The notes beneath the pieces were generated by a model that had not been told where the DNA came from, did not search any database, and was given only the letters and a program-made list of their open reading frames with translations. This document shows, piece after piece, positions 1-8,580 of a stretch of DNA of 64,000 bases. Within the stretch, counting starts at the first letter, position 1; each line of letters begins with the position of its first letter. The DNA is from CAWFFV01 sp963814985 (GTDB lineage Bacteria > Chloroflexota > Ktedonobacteria > Ktedonobacterales > Ktedonobacteraceae): the NCBI GenBank assembly GCA_963814985.1, contig CAWFFV010000057.1, forward strand, positions 434,001 through 498,000. Reading direction: 5' to 3'. Made by a program: the position numbers and the translations under genes.

Positions 1-554
1 CGATCTCCGTTGAGAAAGACATCGATGGCATCAGTCCACAAAGTGCGGGAAATCTCTTTCTCGGTGTGCCAGGCTTTCTCCCCTCGACCGCTGCGGCTGT
101 GATGGAAATTCTTGAACGTACCAAAACCCCCCTGGCCGGGAAGCATGCTGTTATCCTTGGGCGTAGCAATGTGGTGGGCAAACCGCTGTCACTGATGCTT
201 TTGCAGAAAAATGCTACGGTTTCTATCTGTCACTCGCGTACCGTGGATTTGCCTATTCTGACCCAACAGGCCGATATTCTTGTTGTTGCTGTTGGCCGGG
301 CCAACATGGTTACTGCCGGGATGGTACGGCCAGGGGCAACCGTTATTGACGTTGGGATTAACGCCCTTCCCGAAGGAGGAATTGTCGGAGATGTCGATTT
401 CACCTCGGTACGTGAGGTTGCGGGAGCACTTACCCCGACCCCTGGAGGTGTGGGACCATTGACGAATGTCTTACTGTTGAAGCAGTGTATTCAGGCTGCC
501 TGGCAGCAATTCGAGAGAGTCGCACATAGCGAAAAGGGAGTGCTTTTTTCCTGA
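1..554 (+). CDS. folD: FolD bifunctional methylenetetrahydrofolate dehydrogenase/cyclohydrolase, 3' part
   Basis: The gene runs in from the left edge; the open frame covers the whole stretch from base 3 (reading ISVEKDIDGISP...) and ends with TGA at 552-554. FolD oxidises 5,10-methylene-THF to the methenyl form with NADP and hydrolyses it to 10-formyl-THF in the cytosol. Visible family blocks are the KDIDG segment, GFLPST (the usual PCTP region, here PSTA), the Rossmann motif GRSNVVGKP, the NAD(P)-site block DVGIN and the C-terminal PTPGGVGP signature. The N-terminal catalytic part with the YxxxK lysine lies outside the window. The downstream neighbour is convergent, so this is the end of its transcription unit. 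Confidence 0.95.
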   Translation, partial: ISVEKDIDGISPQSAGNLFLGVPGFLPSTAAAVMEILERTKTPLAGKHAVILGRSNVVGKPLSLMLLQKNATVSICHSRTVDLPILTQQADILVVAVGRANMVTAGMVRPGATVIDVGINALPEGGIVGDVDFTSVREVAGALTPTPGGVGPLTNVLLLKQCIQAAWQQFERVAHSEKGVLFS

Positions 555-618
555 TGCTTTGAAGCGTAGAAATGTCACTCCCTGTGGAACAAATGCTAAC
601 TGGTCTTGAGGAGAATAC

Positions 619-2583
619 CTAATTTGTCCGAATACTCACAGGCACATCTTGTGAGTTGCCGCCGTTGTTCAAGTTGTAGCTCACGGTAATATGGTACAAC
701 TTTTCTCCTGGCTGAGCATTTAGACAGGAGATGTGTAATACCTTGATATCCTGAGACTGGGCTGCACCGGATGGTTGTAATGTGCCCTGTGTTGTAGGTT
801 GGCCATCGAGATGAATATGTGCCTGATCAGCAGCATAGGGATTGGCAGCCCACGTTACCACCACATTACTGAGGTTGATCAGTGTTAATGTTGTTGGTTG
901 ACAGGTCCCTGCGCCTCCTGGCTGCAATATAGCAATGATCGGATTGGGATTGACCACCACCTCAATTGCTGTGTCTCGGACCTGTAATGAGACCGGAAGG
1001 ATCACCTGATCCTTTTGATTGACCGTAAAAATGACATGGCCAATGTACGGCTTTGCACTGCTTTTCAGGCCTGTTGGATTGATACTCACGCCGATGATAT
1101 CAGTGTTTTGACCCAACAGAGTTCCGCTGGTCTGCCCATTATCAATGAGTAACCAGTTCTGGTTGTTGTCCGCAGTAGCAACTGCCGTCCATTGTAGTGG
1201 GGTAACATCGGTGTTGTTGAGCGTGAATAGCTGTTCATCAGGAGCATTGTTGCCAACTACAGCGGTGAAGGCTAAATTTGTAAGAGGTTTTCCTTGCATA
1301 GTGAGCGCCAGCGTTGTGTTGTTTACCGTAGCTGTACCTGGCAATATCTGAATATCCAGGAAGGCATGTTGACCTGCACGGTTATCTTGTGCTTGTAGAG
1401 CATAGGTACCAGCTAACTGTGTTGCAGCTATGGGAATTGTTACATCGAACGCTCCATGGTTATTGCTCTGTACAGAGAGTTGTCTCCCATTAGCATCGTA
1501 AAGAGGTGTGACGTCAAGGATAAAGGTGATGGTGTGGTTTGGTATAAACTGCTCACCATGTATCTTTAGTGTTTGACCTGCAAGAAGCGTTGCAGCTTTC
1601 GCTCCTTGTACGGCTAGTGTTGGCTGGGGAGCACCCAACGATGAGATAAGCTGAGATGAGTTTTGTGTGTTAGGAATATATGTTGAAATGATATATGCGC
1701 TCAGACCTCCGATAAGACAGATCATCATCACAACCGTGACCCAAAAGCCAAAAGTTGTATTGCGATTTTGTTGTGCCGTTTTGCTTTGAGGCAAGATAAT
1801 AGCACGCATGCGTGCTAAACTATGTTGCATTGCCATGAGCGGCTCTGGTACGGAGGCCTGACCTCGTGAAATACCCACTGCTGGTCCTGCCTCAGCGCGT
1901 TGGCGATCTCGCCAACTCTTGCGCCAGTGTTCGGCTGCTTTGCTTGCTGCGATATTGCTTTCGTCCATTTGGGTCGTAGAGTCGATTTGTGGTTTAGGCG
2001 TTGCAGGGATGTAGCTGGTAGGCATGTCTGCTATCGACGATGGCGGTGGTGTTGATACGCGTACTATTTGTTCAATATGTTGCATCTGTTGCGCGGAACC
2101 ACCGGTCTTTTGTGACTGTACCGGGATCTGTTGTGTAGGCAGTTGATCCCTGGGGGCATCTTTGTGTTGAGCGGGTGCTTGTTGTGCAGGATGGAGTTGT
2201 GTGTGCTGATCGGCAATATATCGTCGTACTAATGGCAGGCTATTATTTATTGAAGCCAGTTTAGTAGGAGATTGTTGCGGGGGTGTCTCGACGCTGATCC
2301 CTTGTAGGGACGAGTCCTCTCTGTGAGATAGTTGAGTAGGAGATTGTTGCAGGGGTGTCTCGAAGTTGATCCCTTGTAGGGACGAGTCCTCTCTGTAAGA
2401 TAGTTTAGTAGGAGATTGTTGCAGGGGTACCTCGAAGTTGATCCCCTGTAGGGATGAGTCCTCTCTCTGAACTTGTTGCTGGGGTACCTCTGGTATTGGG
2501 GTGATGGGTATCTTTACTCCTTGTGGTGCTTGTGTTGGCTCTGCTTTAGATGTTGATGGCCTCTTATACACAGGTGATGTCAC
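619..2583 (-). CDS. Large single-pass membrane protein with Pro/Gln-rich N-terminus and extracellular Ig/BACON-like region
   Basis: A 654-residue protein of no recognised enzymatic function. Residues 1-277 are cytoplasmic-looking, low-complexity and rich in Pro, Gln and Ser. They include three near-identical 24-residue repeats (residues 40-111, core REDSSLQGI). One hydrophobic segment at about 278-302 (WVTVVMMICLIGG) is followed by a roughly 350-residue exported part of beta-sandwich character. Its first half resembles an IPT/Ig-like domain (HGEQFIPNHTITF) and its later part the Viridiplantae/BACON-type modules (NWLLIDNGQTSGTL...GVSINPTGL). The topology (N-in, C-out) and the upstream 52-residue zinc-ribbon gene on the same strand suggest a surface or stress-sensing protein. 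The function is unknown; the domain calls are inference from sequence style. Confidence 0.75.
   Translation of the reverse strand: MTSPVYKRPSTSKAEPTQAPQGVKIPITPIPEVPQQQVQREDSSLQGINFEVPLQQSPTKLSYREDSSLQGINFETPLQQSPTQLSHREDSSLQGISVETPPQQSPTKLASINNSLPLVRRYIADQHTQLHPAQQAPAQHKDAPRDQLPTQQIPVQSQKTGGSAQQMQHIEQIVRVSTPPPSSIADMPTSYIPATPKPQIDSTTQMDESNIAASKAAEHWRKSWRDRQRAEAGPAVGISRGQASVPEPLMAMQHSLARMRAIILPQSKTAQQNRNTTFGFWVTVVMMICLIGGLSAYIISTYIPNTQNSSQLISSLGAPQPTLAVQGAKAATLLAGQTLKIHGEQFIPNHTITFILDVTPLYDANGRQLSVQSNNHGAFDVTIPIAATQLAGTYALQAQDNRAGQHAFLDIQILPGTATVNNTTLALTMQGKPLTNLAFTAVVGNNAPDEQLFTLNNTDVTPLQWTAVATADNNQNWLLIDNGQTSGTLLGQNTDIIGVSINPTGLKSSAKPYIGHVIFTVNQKDQVILPVSLQVRDTAIEVVVNPNPIIAILQPGGAGTCQPTTLTLINLSNVVVTWAANPYAADQAHIHLDGQPTTQGTLQPSGAAQSQDIKVLHISCLNAQPGEKLYHITVSYNLNNGGNSQDVPVSIRTN
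2251..2466 (-). repeat. Three tandem 72-bp repeats coding 24-residue units
   Basis: Within the membrane protein gene, three in-frame 72-bp units encode REDSSLQGIN..PLQQSPTKLS-like repeats. The copies differ at only a few codons, so expansion or contraction by slippage is possible without losing frame. Confidence 0.9.
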
Positions 2584-2684
2584 TGATGCAGGAAGTTTGC
2601 GGCATCAATGATGATAAATGATCTGGCAGATCTGACTGTTTCACCCTGGTCGCGTCAAGATTCGGCGGTGTTGGTGAGATAACA

Positions 2685-2843
2685 TCATTGCTCTGCTTTG
2701 GCACTGGTCGGTGTATTCTGCTTGACCTGTTCCTGTTGCAATTTTGCTATTAGCATTCTAGCTTGCGTCTGATTAAAACCGCATTGCGTGCAAAATGGTG
2801 CGTTTGTTGGAAGTTCAGTGTTACATCTGGGACATTGGGACAT
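2685..2843 (-). CDS. 52-residue zinc-ribbon protein
   Basis: Short gene with ATG at 2843 and TGA at 2685-2687. The protein begins MSQCPRCNTE and has two CxxC knuckles (C4/C7 and C18/C21, CTQCGFNQ), the pattern of a small zinc ribbon, followed by a polar helix rich in Gln and Lys. The start is supported by an AAAAGG ribosome-binding site about 8 bases upstream. It lies upstream of, and on the same strand as, the large membrane protein, with a gap of about 100 bases, so co-transcription is likely. Such mini zinc ribbons often front membrane proteins in this group; no function can be assigned. Confidence 0.7.
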   Translation of the reverse strand: MSQCPRCNTELPTNAPFCTQCGFNQTQARMLIAKLQQEQVKQNTPTSAKAEQ

Positions 2844-2927
2844 AAATGTTACCTTTTCTCTCTGCCATGTTGCTATGAGTGATCTTGCTCTAAAGACTTA
2901 TTGCCTTGTAGTTAATCTGAAGTAGTG

Positions 2928-2949
2928 TTCTTAAAATATTATTTAAGAA
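2928..2949. other. Inverted repeat in intergenic region upstream of hemA
   Basis: Eight-base perfect arms TTCTTAAA/TTTAAGAA with a six-base spacer, AT-rich. It lies in the 450-base intergenic stretch between the divergent zinc-ribbon gene and hemA. It may be an operator; no regulator is assigned. Confidence 0.3.
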
Positions 2950-3223
2950 GTGCCTATTGGTAATACTGAGCATCTTCTTATTCATGTAACGTATGAATGC
3001 ATCAATTTTCACATGGCGGTATCGTTTCGCCTATAGCAAAGACCGCATATGGCTACTGTTAAATATTTTGTAAAAGGGTGTCTCTTTCGTAGGCATCCCA
3101 GATCCTGCCAGAAGACTGAAAACTCCACAATTTTCGACGAGGAACGAATAAGAAAGAATCTGTCAGGTGAATACCTGAGTAAGTATAAGGTACTATTCTG
3201 ATAAGATATCGAGACATTTGATC

Positions 3224-3251
3224 TTGACTAACGGGAAAAAAACGCTAAAAT
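3224..3251 (+). promoter_or_regulatory. Predicted sigma-70-type promoter of the heme operon
   Basis: TTGACT (3224-3229) and TAAAAT (3246-3251) are separated by 16 bases. The predicted transcript begins about 35 bases before the hemA ATG at 3293. Position and consensus fit a housekeeping promoter for the six heme genes. Confidence 0.55.
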
Positions 3252-3292
3252 CTCTATAGACGACTTAAAATTTGGAGATTTATGAGGTTTAC

Positions 3293-4654
3293 ATGCATAT
3301 TGTCGTTGTTGGCGTTGATCATACCACTGCACCCATTGCTTTACGTGAACGCCTCGCCTGCTCAACCCGTCAGATCCCTCAGGTACTTACGGCTGCTCAT
3401 CAGATAGCTCAAGAGTGCGTTGTCCTTTCTACATGTAATCGTATAGAATTATACGCTGTTTGCTCAGAGGTCGGTCAGGGATGTAGAGACCTGCTTCAAG
3501 TGTTAAGTGAGACGCGTCAGGTGCCATGTGCTGAGCTGGCTGCACACTCTTATGATTTTGCGGATGAGCAGGCTATATCACATCTCTTTGGTGTTGCCTG
3601 CGGACTCTACTCTCTGGTTCCTGGAGAACCGCAAATCCAGGGACAGGTCGTCGATGCCCTGGAAATTGCGCAGGCAGGTAGTTATGCAGGCCCAATTATC
3701 TCTGCCCTGTTTCGTGCAGCTATAGTGGTTGGCAAACGTGCTCGAAGTGAAACCGCGATCAGCCGCAATGCGGCTTCAATCAGCCATGTAGCAGTTCAAT
3801 TGGCGCGACATCTCTTTTCCAATTTGAATGAGGCATGTATTTTGCTGGTGGGATCCGGACAAATGAGCGAATTGGCAGCGCGTAACCTGTGTGACAATGG
3901 TGCTCAGCGGCTTGTGATTATCAATCGCACACTCTCACATGCTGTTGACCTGGCTCAGTCTCTCAAAGCTACACATCGTTCCTTTACCGAACTCTTCGAC
4001 TCATTAGTGGAAGCGGATGTGGTTATTAGTTCGACAAAAGCTCCTCGTGCGATTATTACCACTGAATTGATGCAATCGGTCATGGAAAAACGTGCAGGTC
4101 GCTCATTGCTTCTCATCGATATTGCGCTCCCACGAGATGTTGATCCAGTTGTTGCCCAGTTACCCGGAGTACACCTTTACAATTTGGATGACCTACAGTT
4201 GGAAGTAGAGAGAGGCATTCATTTGCGTATGCAAGAGATTGAGCATGTACGTGCAATCATTGTCGAAGAGGTCAATGCATTTGAACGTTGGCTGGCATCT
4301 CTGAGTGTTGTTGACACAATCAGCGATCTGCGTCAACATGCTGATGCTTTGCGCCGACAGGAGCTTGCACGCACAATGCGACAACTCGCTGCCACTCTTT
4401 CCGAGCACGAGGTTGCGGCACTCCAGGAACTCACAACACGACTTATGAATAAATTATTGCATATACCAACGTTACGACTGAAAGATGCGGCGGCAGATGG
4501 TCAGGGACACGTATATGCAGAAGCTATGCGCTATCTATTTGGTTTGGAAGAAAATAATGCAGCGAATTACAATCGGAACGCGAGCGAGCAAGCTGGCGAT
4601 GATACAAACGCGCCGGGTAGTCGAGCGACTGCATCAGCAGTGGCCCAACCTTGA
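3293..4654 (+). CDS. hemA: Glutamyl-tRNA reductase
   Basis: First committed enzyme of C5-pathway tetrapyrrole synthesis: reduces Glu-tRNA(Glu) to glutamate-1-semialdehyde with NADPH. The start at 3293 (MHIVVVGVDHTT) is chosen over an in-frame ATG at 3272 because TGAGG lies 5 bases upstream and family homology begins there. The catalytic block STCNRIE carries C48; the NADPH-binding domain shows LLVGSGQMSELAARNL and a conserved INRT; the C-terminal helical dimerisation domain ends at about residue 420. The last 33 residues are unconserved, rich in Ala/Asn/Gly, and overlap the start of hemC by 98 bases in another frame. First gene of the operon hemA-C-D-Q-L-B; the promoter is visible at 3224-3251. 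Confidence 0.97.
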   Translation: MHIVVVGVDHTTAPIALRERLACSTRQIPQVLTAAHQIAQECVVLSTCNRIELYAVCSEVGQGCRDLLQVLSETRQVPCAELAAHSYDFADEQAISHLFGVACGLYSLVPGEPQIQGQVVDALEIAQAGSYAGPIISALFRAAIVVGKRARSETAISRNAASISHVAVQLARHLFSNLNEACILLVGSGQMSELAARNLCDNGAQRLVIINRTLSHAVDLAQSLKATHRSFTELFDSLVEADVVISSTKAPRAIITTELMQSVMEKRAGRSLLLIDIALPRDVDPVVAQLPGVHLYNLDDLQLEVERGIHLRMQEIEHVRAIIVEEVNAFERWLASLSVVDTISDLRQHADALRRQELARTMRQLAATLSEHEVAALQELTTRLMNKLLHIPTLRLKDAAADGQGHVYAEAMRYLFGLEENNAANYNRNASEQAGDDTNAPGSRATASAVAQP

Positions 4655-5561
4655 AATAACTATTGAGCAAATTCGGACAAAAGGTGACCATATTACCAAT
4701 GTGCCACTTTCGCAGGTCGGCGGCGATGGTGTTTTTGTGACGGAGATAGAGCATGCTCTTGCAGAGCGCAGGATTGATCTGGCGGTACATAGCCTGAAAG
4801 ATTTGCCCACTATTCAACCGGAAGGATTGCGCGTTATTGTTATTGGCCCACGTGAAGATGTGCGTGATGTCTTTGTTTCTAATAAGGCCTTTCAGATTTC
4901 AGAACAGGGATTATTGCCTGTTGTGTCTGATAAGCGATTGGAGACATCTCTCCGTATTGGTACATGTAGCCTGCGACGTACTGCTCAAGTTCGTGTGTTC
5001 TGTCCTTCAGCAGAGATTTTGCCCTTGCGTGGAAATGTTGATACCCGCCTGCGTAAACTAGAGGCTGGAGATTATGATGGCATTATACTGGCCTCTGCCG
5101 GATTACATCGGCTGGGAATGCAGGATCAGCTGGCTGATCGACTGACTTATTTGCCTATCGAGATGATGATGCCGGCACCGGGACAGGCTGCGCTGGCACT
5201 GGAGATTCGCGATGAGCCAGAAATGCAAGCCTTGATCGCACCTCTCAGGGACACTGCTGTCGAGGCCGCTACCTGCGCTGAGCGTATGTTTATGCGCAGG
5301 CTAGGCGCTGGTTGTTACCTGCCCGTTGCCGCTTATGGTAGGATCATGCATGGGACTCTTACGCTGCTGGGGCTTGTCATTAGCCTGGATGGGCAACAAC
5401 GTATACATGTTCATCAAGCTATGCCCTGGACACCTGGAACCAATATTGAGCATGCAGAGCAACTTGGTGTGAGTCTGGCGCGGATGGCACTCGACCAGGG
5501 AGCTTACAAAATCATTCACGAGATAGATGCTACGAGAGAGCAGGTACGTCAACGTGTCTGA
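4557..5561 (+). CDS. hemC: Porphobilinogen deaminase (hydroxymethylbilane synthase)
   Basis: Polymerises four porphobilinogens into hydroxymethylbilane. The start at 4557 (MQRITIGTRASKLA) has GGAAG upstream; earlier in-frame ATGs lack homology. The 334-residue protein is of normal length. Signature features: GTRASKLA at the N-terminus, DLAVHSLKDLP with the catalytic aspartate region, GTCSLRR and LRGNVDTRL, and RRLGAGCYLP with C253, the dipyrromethane cofactor attachment residue. It overlaps hemA by 98 bases (different frame) and its stop overlaps the hemD GTG start, so translation is probably coupled along the operon. Confidence 0.97.
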   Translation: MQRITIGTRASKLAMIQTRRVVERLHQQWPNLEITIEQIRTKGDHITNVPLSQVGGDGVFVTEIEHALAERRIDLAVHSLKDLPTIQPEGLRVIVIGPREDVRDVFVSNKAFQISEQGLLPVVSDKRLETSLRIGTCSLRRTAQVRVFCPSAEILPLRGNVDTRLRKLEAGDYDGIILASAGLHRLGMQDQLADRLTYLPIEMMMPAPGQAALALEIRDEPEMQALIAPLRDTAVEAATCAERMFMRRLGAGCYLPVAAYGRIMHGTLTLLGLVISLDGQQRIHVHQAMPWTPGTNIEHAEQLGVSLARMALDQGAYKIIHEIDATREQVRQRV

Positions 5562-6432
5562 ACACAACATTGCAGGGCGTCCACTCCAGGGGAAGCGTAT
5601 CCTGGTCACACGAACTCGTGATCAGGCTGGTGTACTGAGCGAACGGCTCCGCTCCCTGGGTGCAATTCCCGTAGAATTTCCCACCATCCGTATTGTGTCT
5701 CCGCAGGATTGGGAACCACTGGATGCTGCGCTAAAACGGTTGTATACTTCCAGTGCGCAGGTAGCTGGCAACAGCTTCTACGATTGGATAGTGTTTACCA
5801 GCGCCAATGGTGTAAATATCTGCTTTGAGCGTCTACGTACGCTAGGATATGATCCGCAGGCCTTGCGTGATGTTCGAGTGGCCGCAATTGGTCCTGCTAC
5901 TGCTGCGGCTCTAGCTCGTTATGGTATAAGCGCTGATCTTGTACCTGATAAATATATTGCGGAAAGCGTAGCGGCAGCACTCATCGAGGATGCGCAGCGC
6001 TGTGGGAACTCAATCGTGGGACAGCGTATCCTCTTAGCTCGTGCGGCCCAGGCGCGTAGAGTACTGGTGACTGAACTGCAACAGGCGGGAGCATTGGTAG
6101 ATGAGATCCCTGCTTACTTTACTGCTACGGTTGCCCGTGACGATGAGCAGGGGCATCAGGTTTTGCATCTGTTGCAGGAGCGGCAACTTGCTATTTTAAC
6201 ATTCACCAGTTCTTCTACTGTCCGTAATTTTGTCGAATGGCTAAACAGCTGTGAACAAATCATCGGAGATTCACCGTTAGACCTTATCGCTTCACAAATC
6301 TCTATTGCATGTATTGGTCCAATTACTGCACAAACGGCACGTGAACTCGGTCTCTCTGTAGATATCGAAGCAAAAGAGTTTACCATAGACGGTCTTGTGA
6401 CTGCAATCATTCAACACGAGGAAAGATTATGA
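5554..6432 (+). CDS. hemD: Uroporphyrinogen-III synthase
   Basis: Cyclises hydroxymethylbilane with D-ring inversion. The most likely start is GTG at 5554, inside the end of hemC (GTGTCTGA overlap); an in-frame alternative lies at 5527. The roughly 292-residue protein has the weakly conserved two-domain HemD fold: GKRILVTRTRDQAGVLSERL at the N-terminus, DWIVFTSANGV in the first half, and TFTSSSTVRNF plus CIGPITAQTARELGL in the second half, which is the typical C-terminal signature. The stop overlaps the hemQ start (ATGA). Placement between hemC and hemQ supports the call, since sequence conservation in this family is low. Confidence 0.93.
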   Translation: MSEHNIAGRPLQGKRILVTRTRDQAGVLSERLRSLGAIPVEFPTIRIVSPQDWEPLDAALKRLYTSSAQVAGNSFYDWIVFTSANGVNICFERLRTLGYDPQALRDVRVAAIGPATAAALARYGISADLVPDKYIAESVAAALIEDAQRCGNSIVGQRILLARAAQARRVLVTELQQAGALVDEIPAYFTATVARDDEQGHQVLHLLQERQLAILTFTSSSTVRNFVEWLNSCEQIIGDSPLDLIASQISIACIGPITAQTARELGLSVDIEAKEFTIDGLVTAIIQHEERL

Positions 6433-7193
6433 CAGAACAGACAATCATTATTCCATCGGATACAACACATACCGAAGCAAAAGAGGCTCTGGCTCAACCC
6501 AGGCCCAAACAACCACGTCAATTCGTGCGCTTTACTTTCTATAAGCTGGATACTCAATGGCAACTGTTGTCCCCCGATATACGCGAAAAAGGCAGGCAGC
6601 AACTCAAAGACATTTTTGGTGTATACTGCGAAAATACTCTTATCCGCAGTTTTGGTCTCTATGGGCTGCGTTCAGATTGTGATTTTATGCTGTGGCAGGC
6701 CACATATGAGATTGAGGACCTGCGCTCACTAAGCAGTCAAATCCGTCGTAGTGCGATGGGTCCCTACTTGCGTGAGTCACATGCATTTCTTTCTATGACC
6801 AAGCGTTCTGTCTATGTCGGCAAAAACGCTCGTGGTGCCCATGATCCACGCTTAGTTATCGCACCTGATGACAAGAAATATCTCTTCGTCTATCCTTTTG
6901 TCAAGACGCGTCCCTGGTATGCTTTACCCTTAGAAGATCGCAAGCGCATGATGAACGAGCATATTCGTGTCGGGTTGACCTATCCAAGCGTCTCGATCAA
7001 TACAACCTATTCTTTTGGTCTGGACGATCAGGAGTTTGTGGTAGCCTTTGAAACGGATAACATTGCAGACTTCCTTGACCTTGTGCAGGAATTGCGTGAG
7101 ACAGAGGCGAGTAGCTATACATTGCGTGATACTCCCATGTTTACTTGTGTGGCACAGCCATTGGATGATATCTTAGAAGCGATTGGTGCGTGA
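6429..7193 (+). CDS. hemQ: Coproheme decarboxylase HemQ/ChdC (chlorite-dismutase family)
   Basis: Final enzyme of the coproporphyrin-dependent heme pathway: oxidatively decarboxylates coproheme to heme b. It is a 254-residue protein of chlorite dismutase-like fold. The N-terminal 30 residues are a polar extension; homology begins at QFVRFTFYKLD. Conserved family positions include DFMLWQ, the YPFVKTRPWY block (Y155 is at or near the catalytic tyrosine) and MMNEHIRVGLTYPSV, whose H178 fits the proximal heme ligand, followed by SFGLDDQEFVVAFE. Start and stop of hemD overlap as ATGA. Its presence inside the hem operon marks the monoderm-type route; hemE, cgoX and cpfC are not in this window. Confidence 0.93.
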   Translation: MTEQTIIIPSDTTHTEAKEALAQPRPKQPRQFVRFTFYKLDTQWQLLSPDIREKGRQQLKDIFGVYCENTLIRSFGLYGLRSDCDFMLWQATYEIEDLRSLSSQIRRSAMGPYLRESHAFLSMTKRSVYVGKNARGAHDPRLVIAPDDKKYLFVYPFVKTRPWYALPLEDRKRMMNEHIRVGLTYPSVSINTTYSFGLDDQEFVVAFETDNIADFLDLVQELRETEASSYTLRDTPMFTCVAQPLDDILEAIGA

Positions 7194-7251
7194 GTGCAAA
7201 GGGAGTACTCAATACCTGGTGTGCTCCCTTATTTCATCGGAAGGCAGTTTG

Positions 7252-8565
7252 ATGAATAATCAACCTCTTGAGGGCAGTGGTCTGAAGCTGTCTCGTTCTC
7301 ATATGCTTTTTCAGGAAGCACAAACGTTACTACCAGGGGGCGTCAATAGTCCCGTGCGTGCCTTCCGTGGTGTAGGCGGCGAGCCGATTTTTATTGATCA
7401 TGCCAATGGACCTTATCTCTATGATGTGGATGGTAATCGTTATCTTGACTATGTCCAGTCCTGGGGACCGATGATTCTGGGTCATGCCTACCCATCGGTT
7501 GTGGAAGCAGTAGTCCAGGCGAGCCAGCGTGGTTTTAGCTTTGGTGCACCTACGCAGGCTGAGAGCGAACTGGCAAAGCTGGTGATCGAAAGTGTGCCAT
7601 CGGTAGAAATGGTGCGTTTTGTCAACTCCGGTACTGAGGCAACGATGAGCGCGTTACGTCTGGCCCGCGCCTTCACCGGACGAACTAAGATTATCAAGTT
7701 TAGTGGTTGTTATCATGGTCATGCCGACATGTTGCTGGTCCAGGCAGGATCAGGTGTGGCGACGATGGGGCTACCCGACAGTCCAGGCGTTCCTGCCGAA
7801 GCGACAAAGCAGACGTTGACTGTTGCTTACAACGATTGTGGGGCCGTTGAGCAGTTATTTTATAGCTATCCCGATGAAATCGCGGCTATTATCGTTGAAC
7901 CTGTGGCGGCCAATATGGGACTGGTATTACCATTGTCAGGTTTTCTGGAGAAATTACGCCATCTTACTCAGCAATTTGGTGCTCTCTTGATTTTTGATGA
8001 AGTCATGACGGGTTTCCGTGTGGCACTGGGCGGTATGCAGGAGCGTGTGGGTATCACGCCTGACCTGACCTGCTTTGGCAAGATCATTGGTGGAGGCTTA
8101 CCTGTAGGAGCCTATGGGGGGCGACGTGAGATAATGCAGCAGGTTGCCCCTAGCGGGTCGATGTACCAGGCTGGAACGCTTTCAGGGAATCCTCTAGCCA
8201 TGGCCGCTGGTATTACAACCCTCACTGAATTACGAAAACCTGGGCAATATGAAAAACTTGAGCAGAAAAGTCAACTGCTGGGTGACGGTCTCGCCAGGGC
8301 CATCCAGGACACCAGAACAGAGGCACAAATCGAGCGAATAGGTGCCATGTTCTGCCTCTACTTTGCTAAGGAACCTGTGATTGATTTTGCCAGTGCCAAG
8401 CGCTCGAATACAGCACTTTTTGCGCATTTCTTCTGGGAGATGCTGGCATGTGGTATCTATCTCCCTCCATCTCAATTTGAGGCATGTTTTATCTCACTTG
8501 CCCTTGAGGACGAGATGATTGAAGAAACGGTGAAAGCCGTTGCCGCAGTATTGCAGCGAGCATAG
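7252..8565 (+). CDS. hemL: Glutamate-1-semialdehyde 2,1-aminomutase
   Basis: PLP enzyme converting glutamate-1-semialdehyde to 5-aminolevulinate, the step after HemA. The start at 7252 (MNNQPLEGSG) is supported by GGAAGG about 10 bases upstream; an upstream in-frame ATG at 7183 overlaps hemQ and adds a non-homologous tail. The 437-residue class-III aminotransferase shows LLPGGVNSPVRAF at the substrate end, FVNSGTEATMSALRLAR, IFDEVMTGFRVA and CFGKIIGGGLPVGAYGG, where K277 should bind PLP, then YQAGTLSGNP. Fifth gene of the operon. Confidence 0.97.
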   Translation: MNNQPLEGSGLKLSRSHMLFQEAQTLLPGGVNSPVRAFRGVGGEPIFIDHANGPYLYDVDGNRYLDYVQSWGPMILGHAYPSVVEAVVQASQRGFSFGAPTQAESELAKLVIESVPSVEMVRFVNSGTEATMSALRLARAFTGRTKIIKFSGCYHGHADMLLVQAGSGVATMGLPDSPGVPAEATKQTLTVAYNDCGAVEQLFYSYPDEIAAIIVEPVAANMGLVLPLSGFLEKLRHLTQQFGALLIFDEVMTGFRVALGGMQERVGITPDLTCFGKIIGGGLPVGAYGGRREIMQQVAPSGSMYQAGTLSGNPLAMAAGITTLTELRKPGQYEKLEQKSQLLGDGLARAIQDTRTEAQIERIGAMFCLYFAKEPVIDFASAKRSNTALFAHFFWEMLACGIYLPPSQFEACFISLALEDEMIEETVKAVAAVLQRA

Positions 8566-8580
8566 CAAAGAGGATATGGT

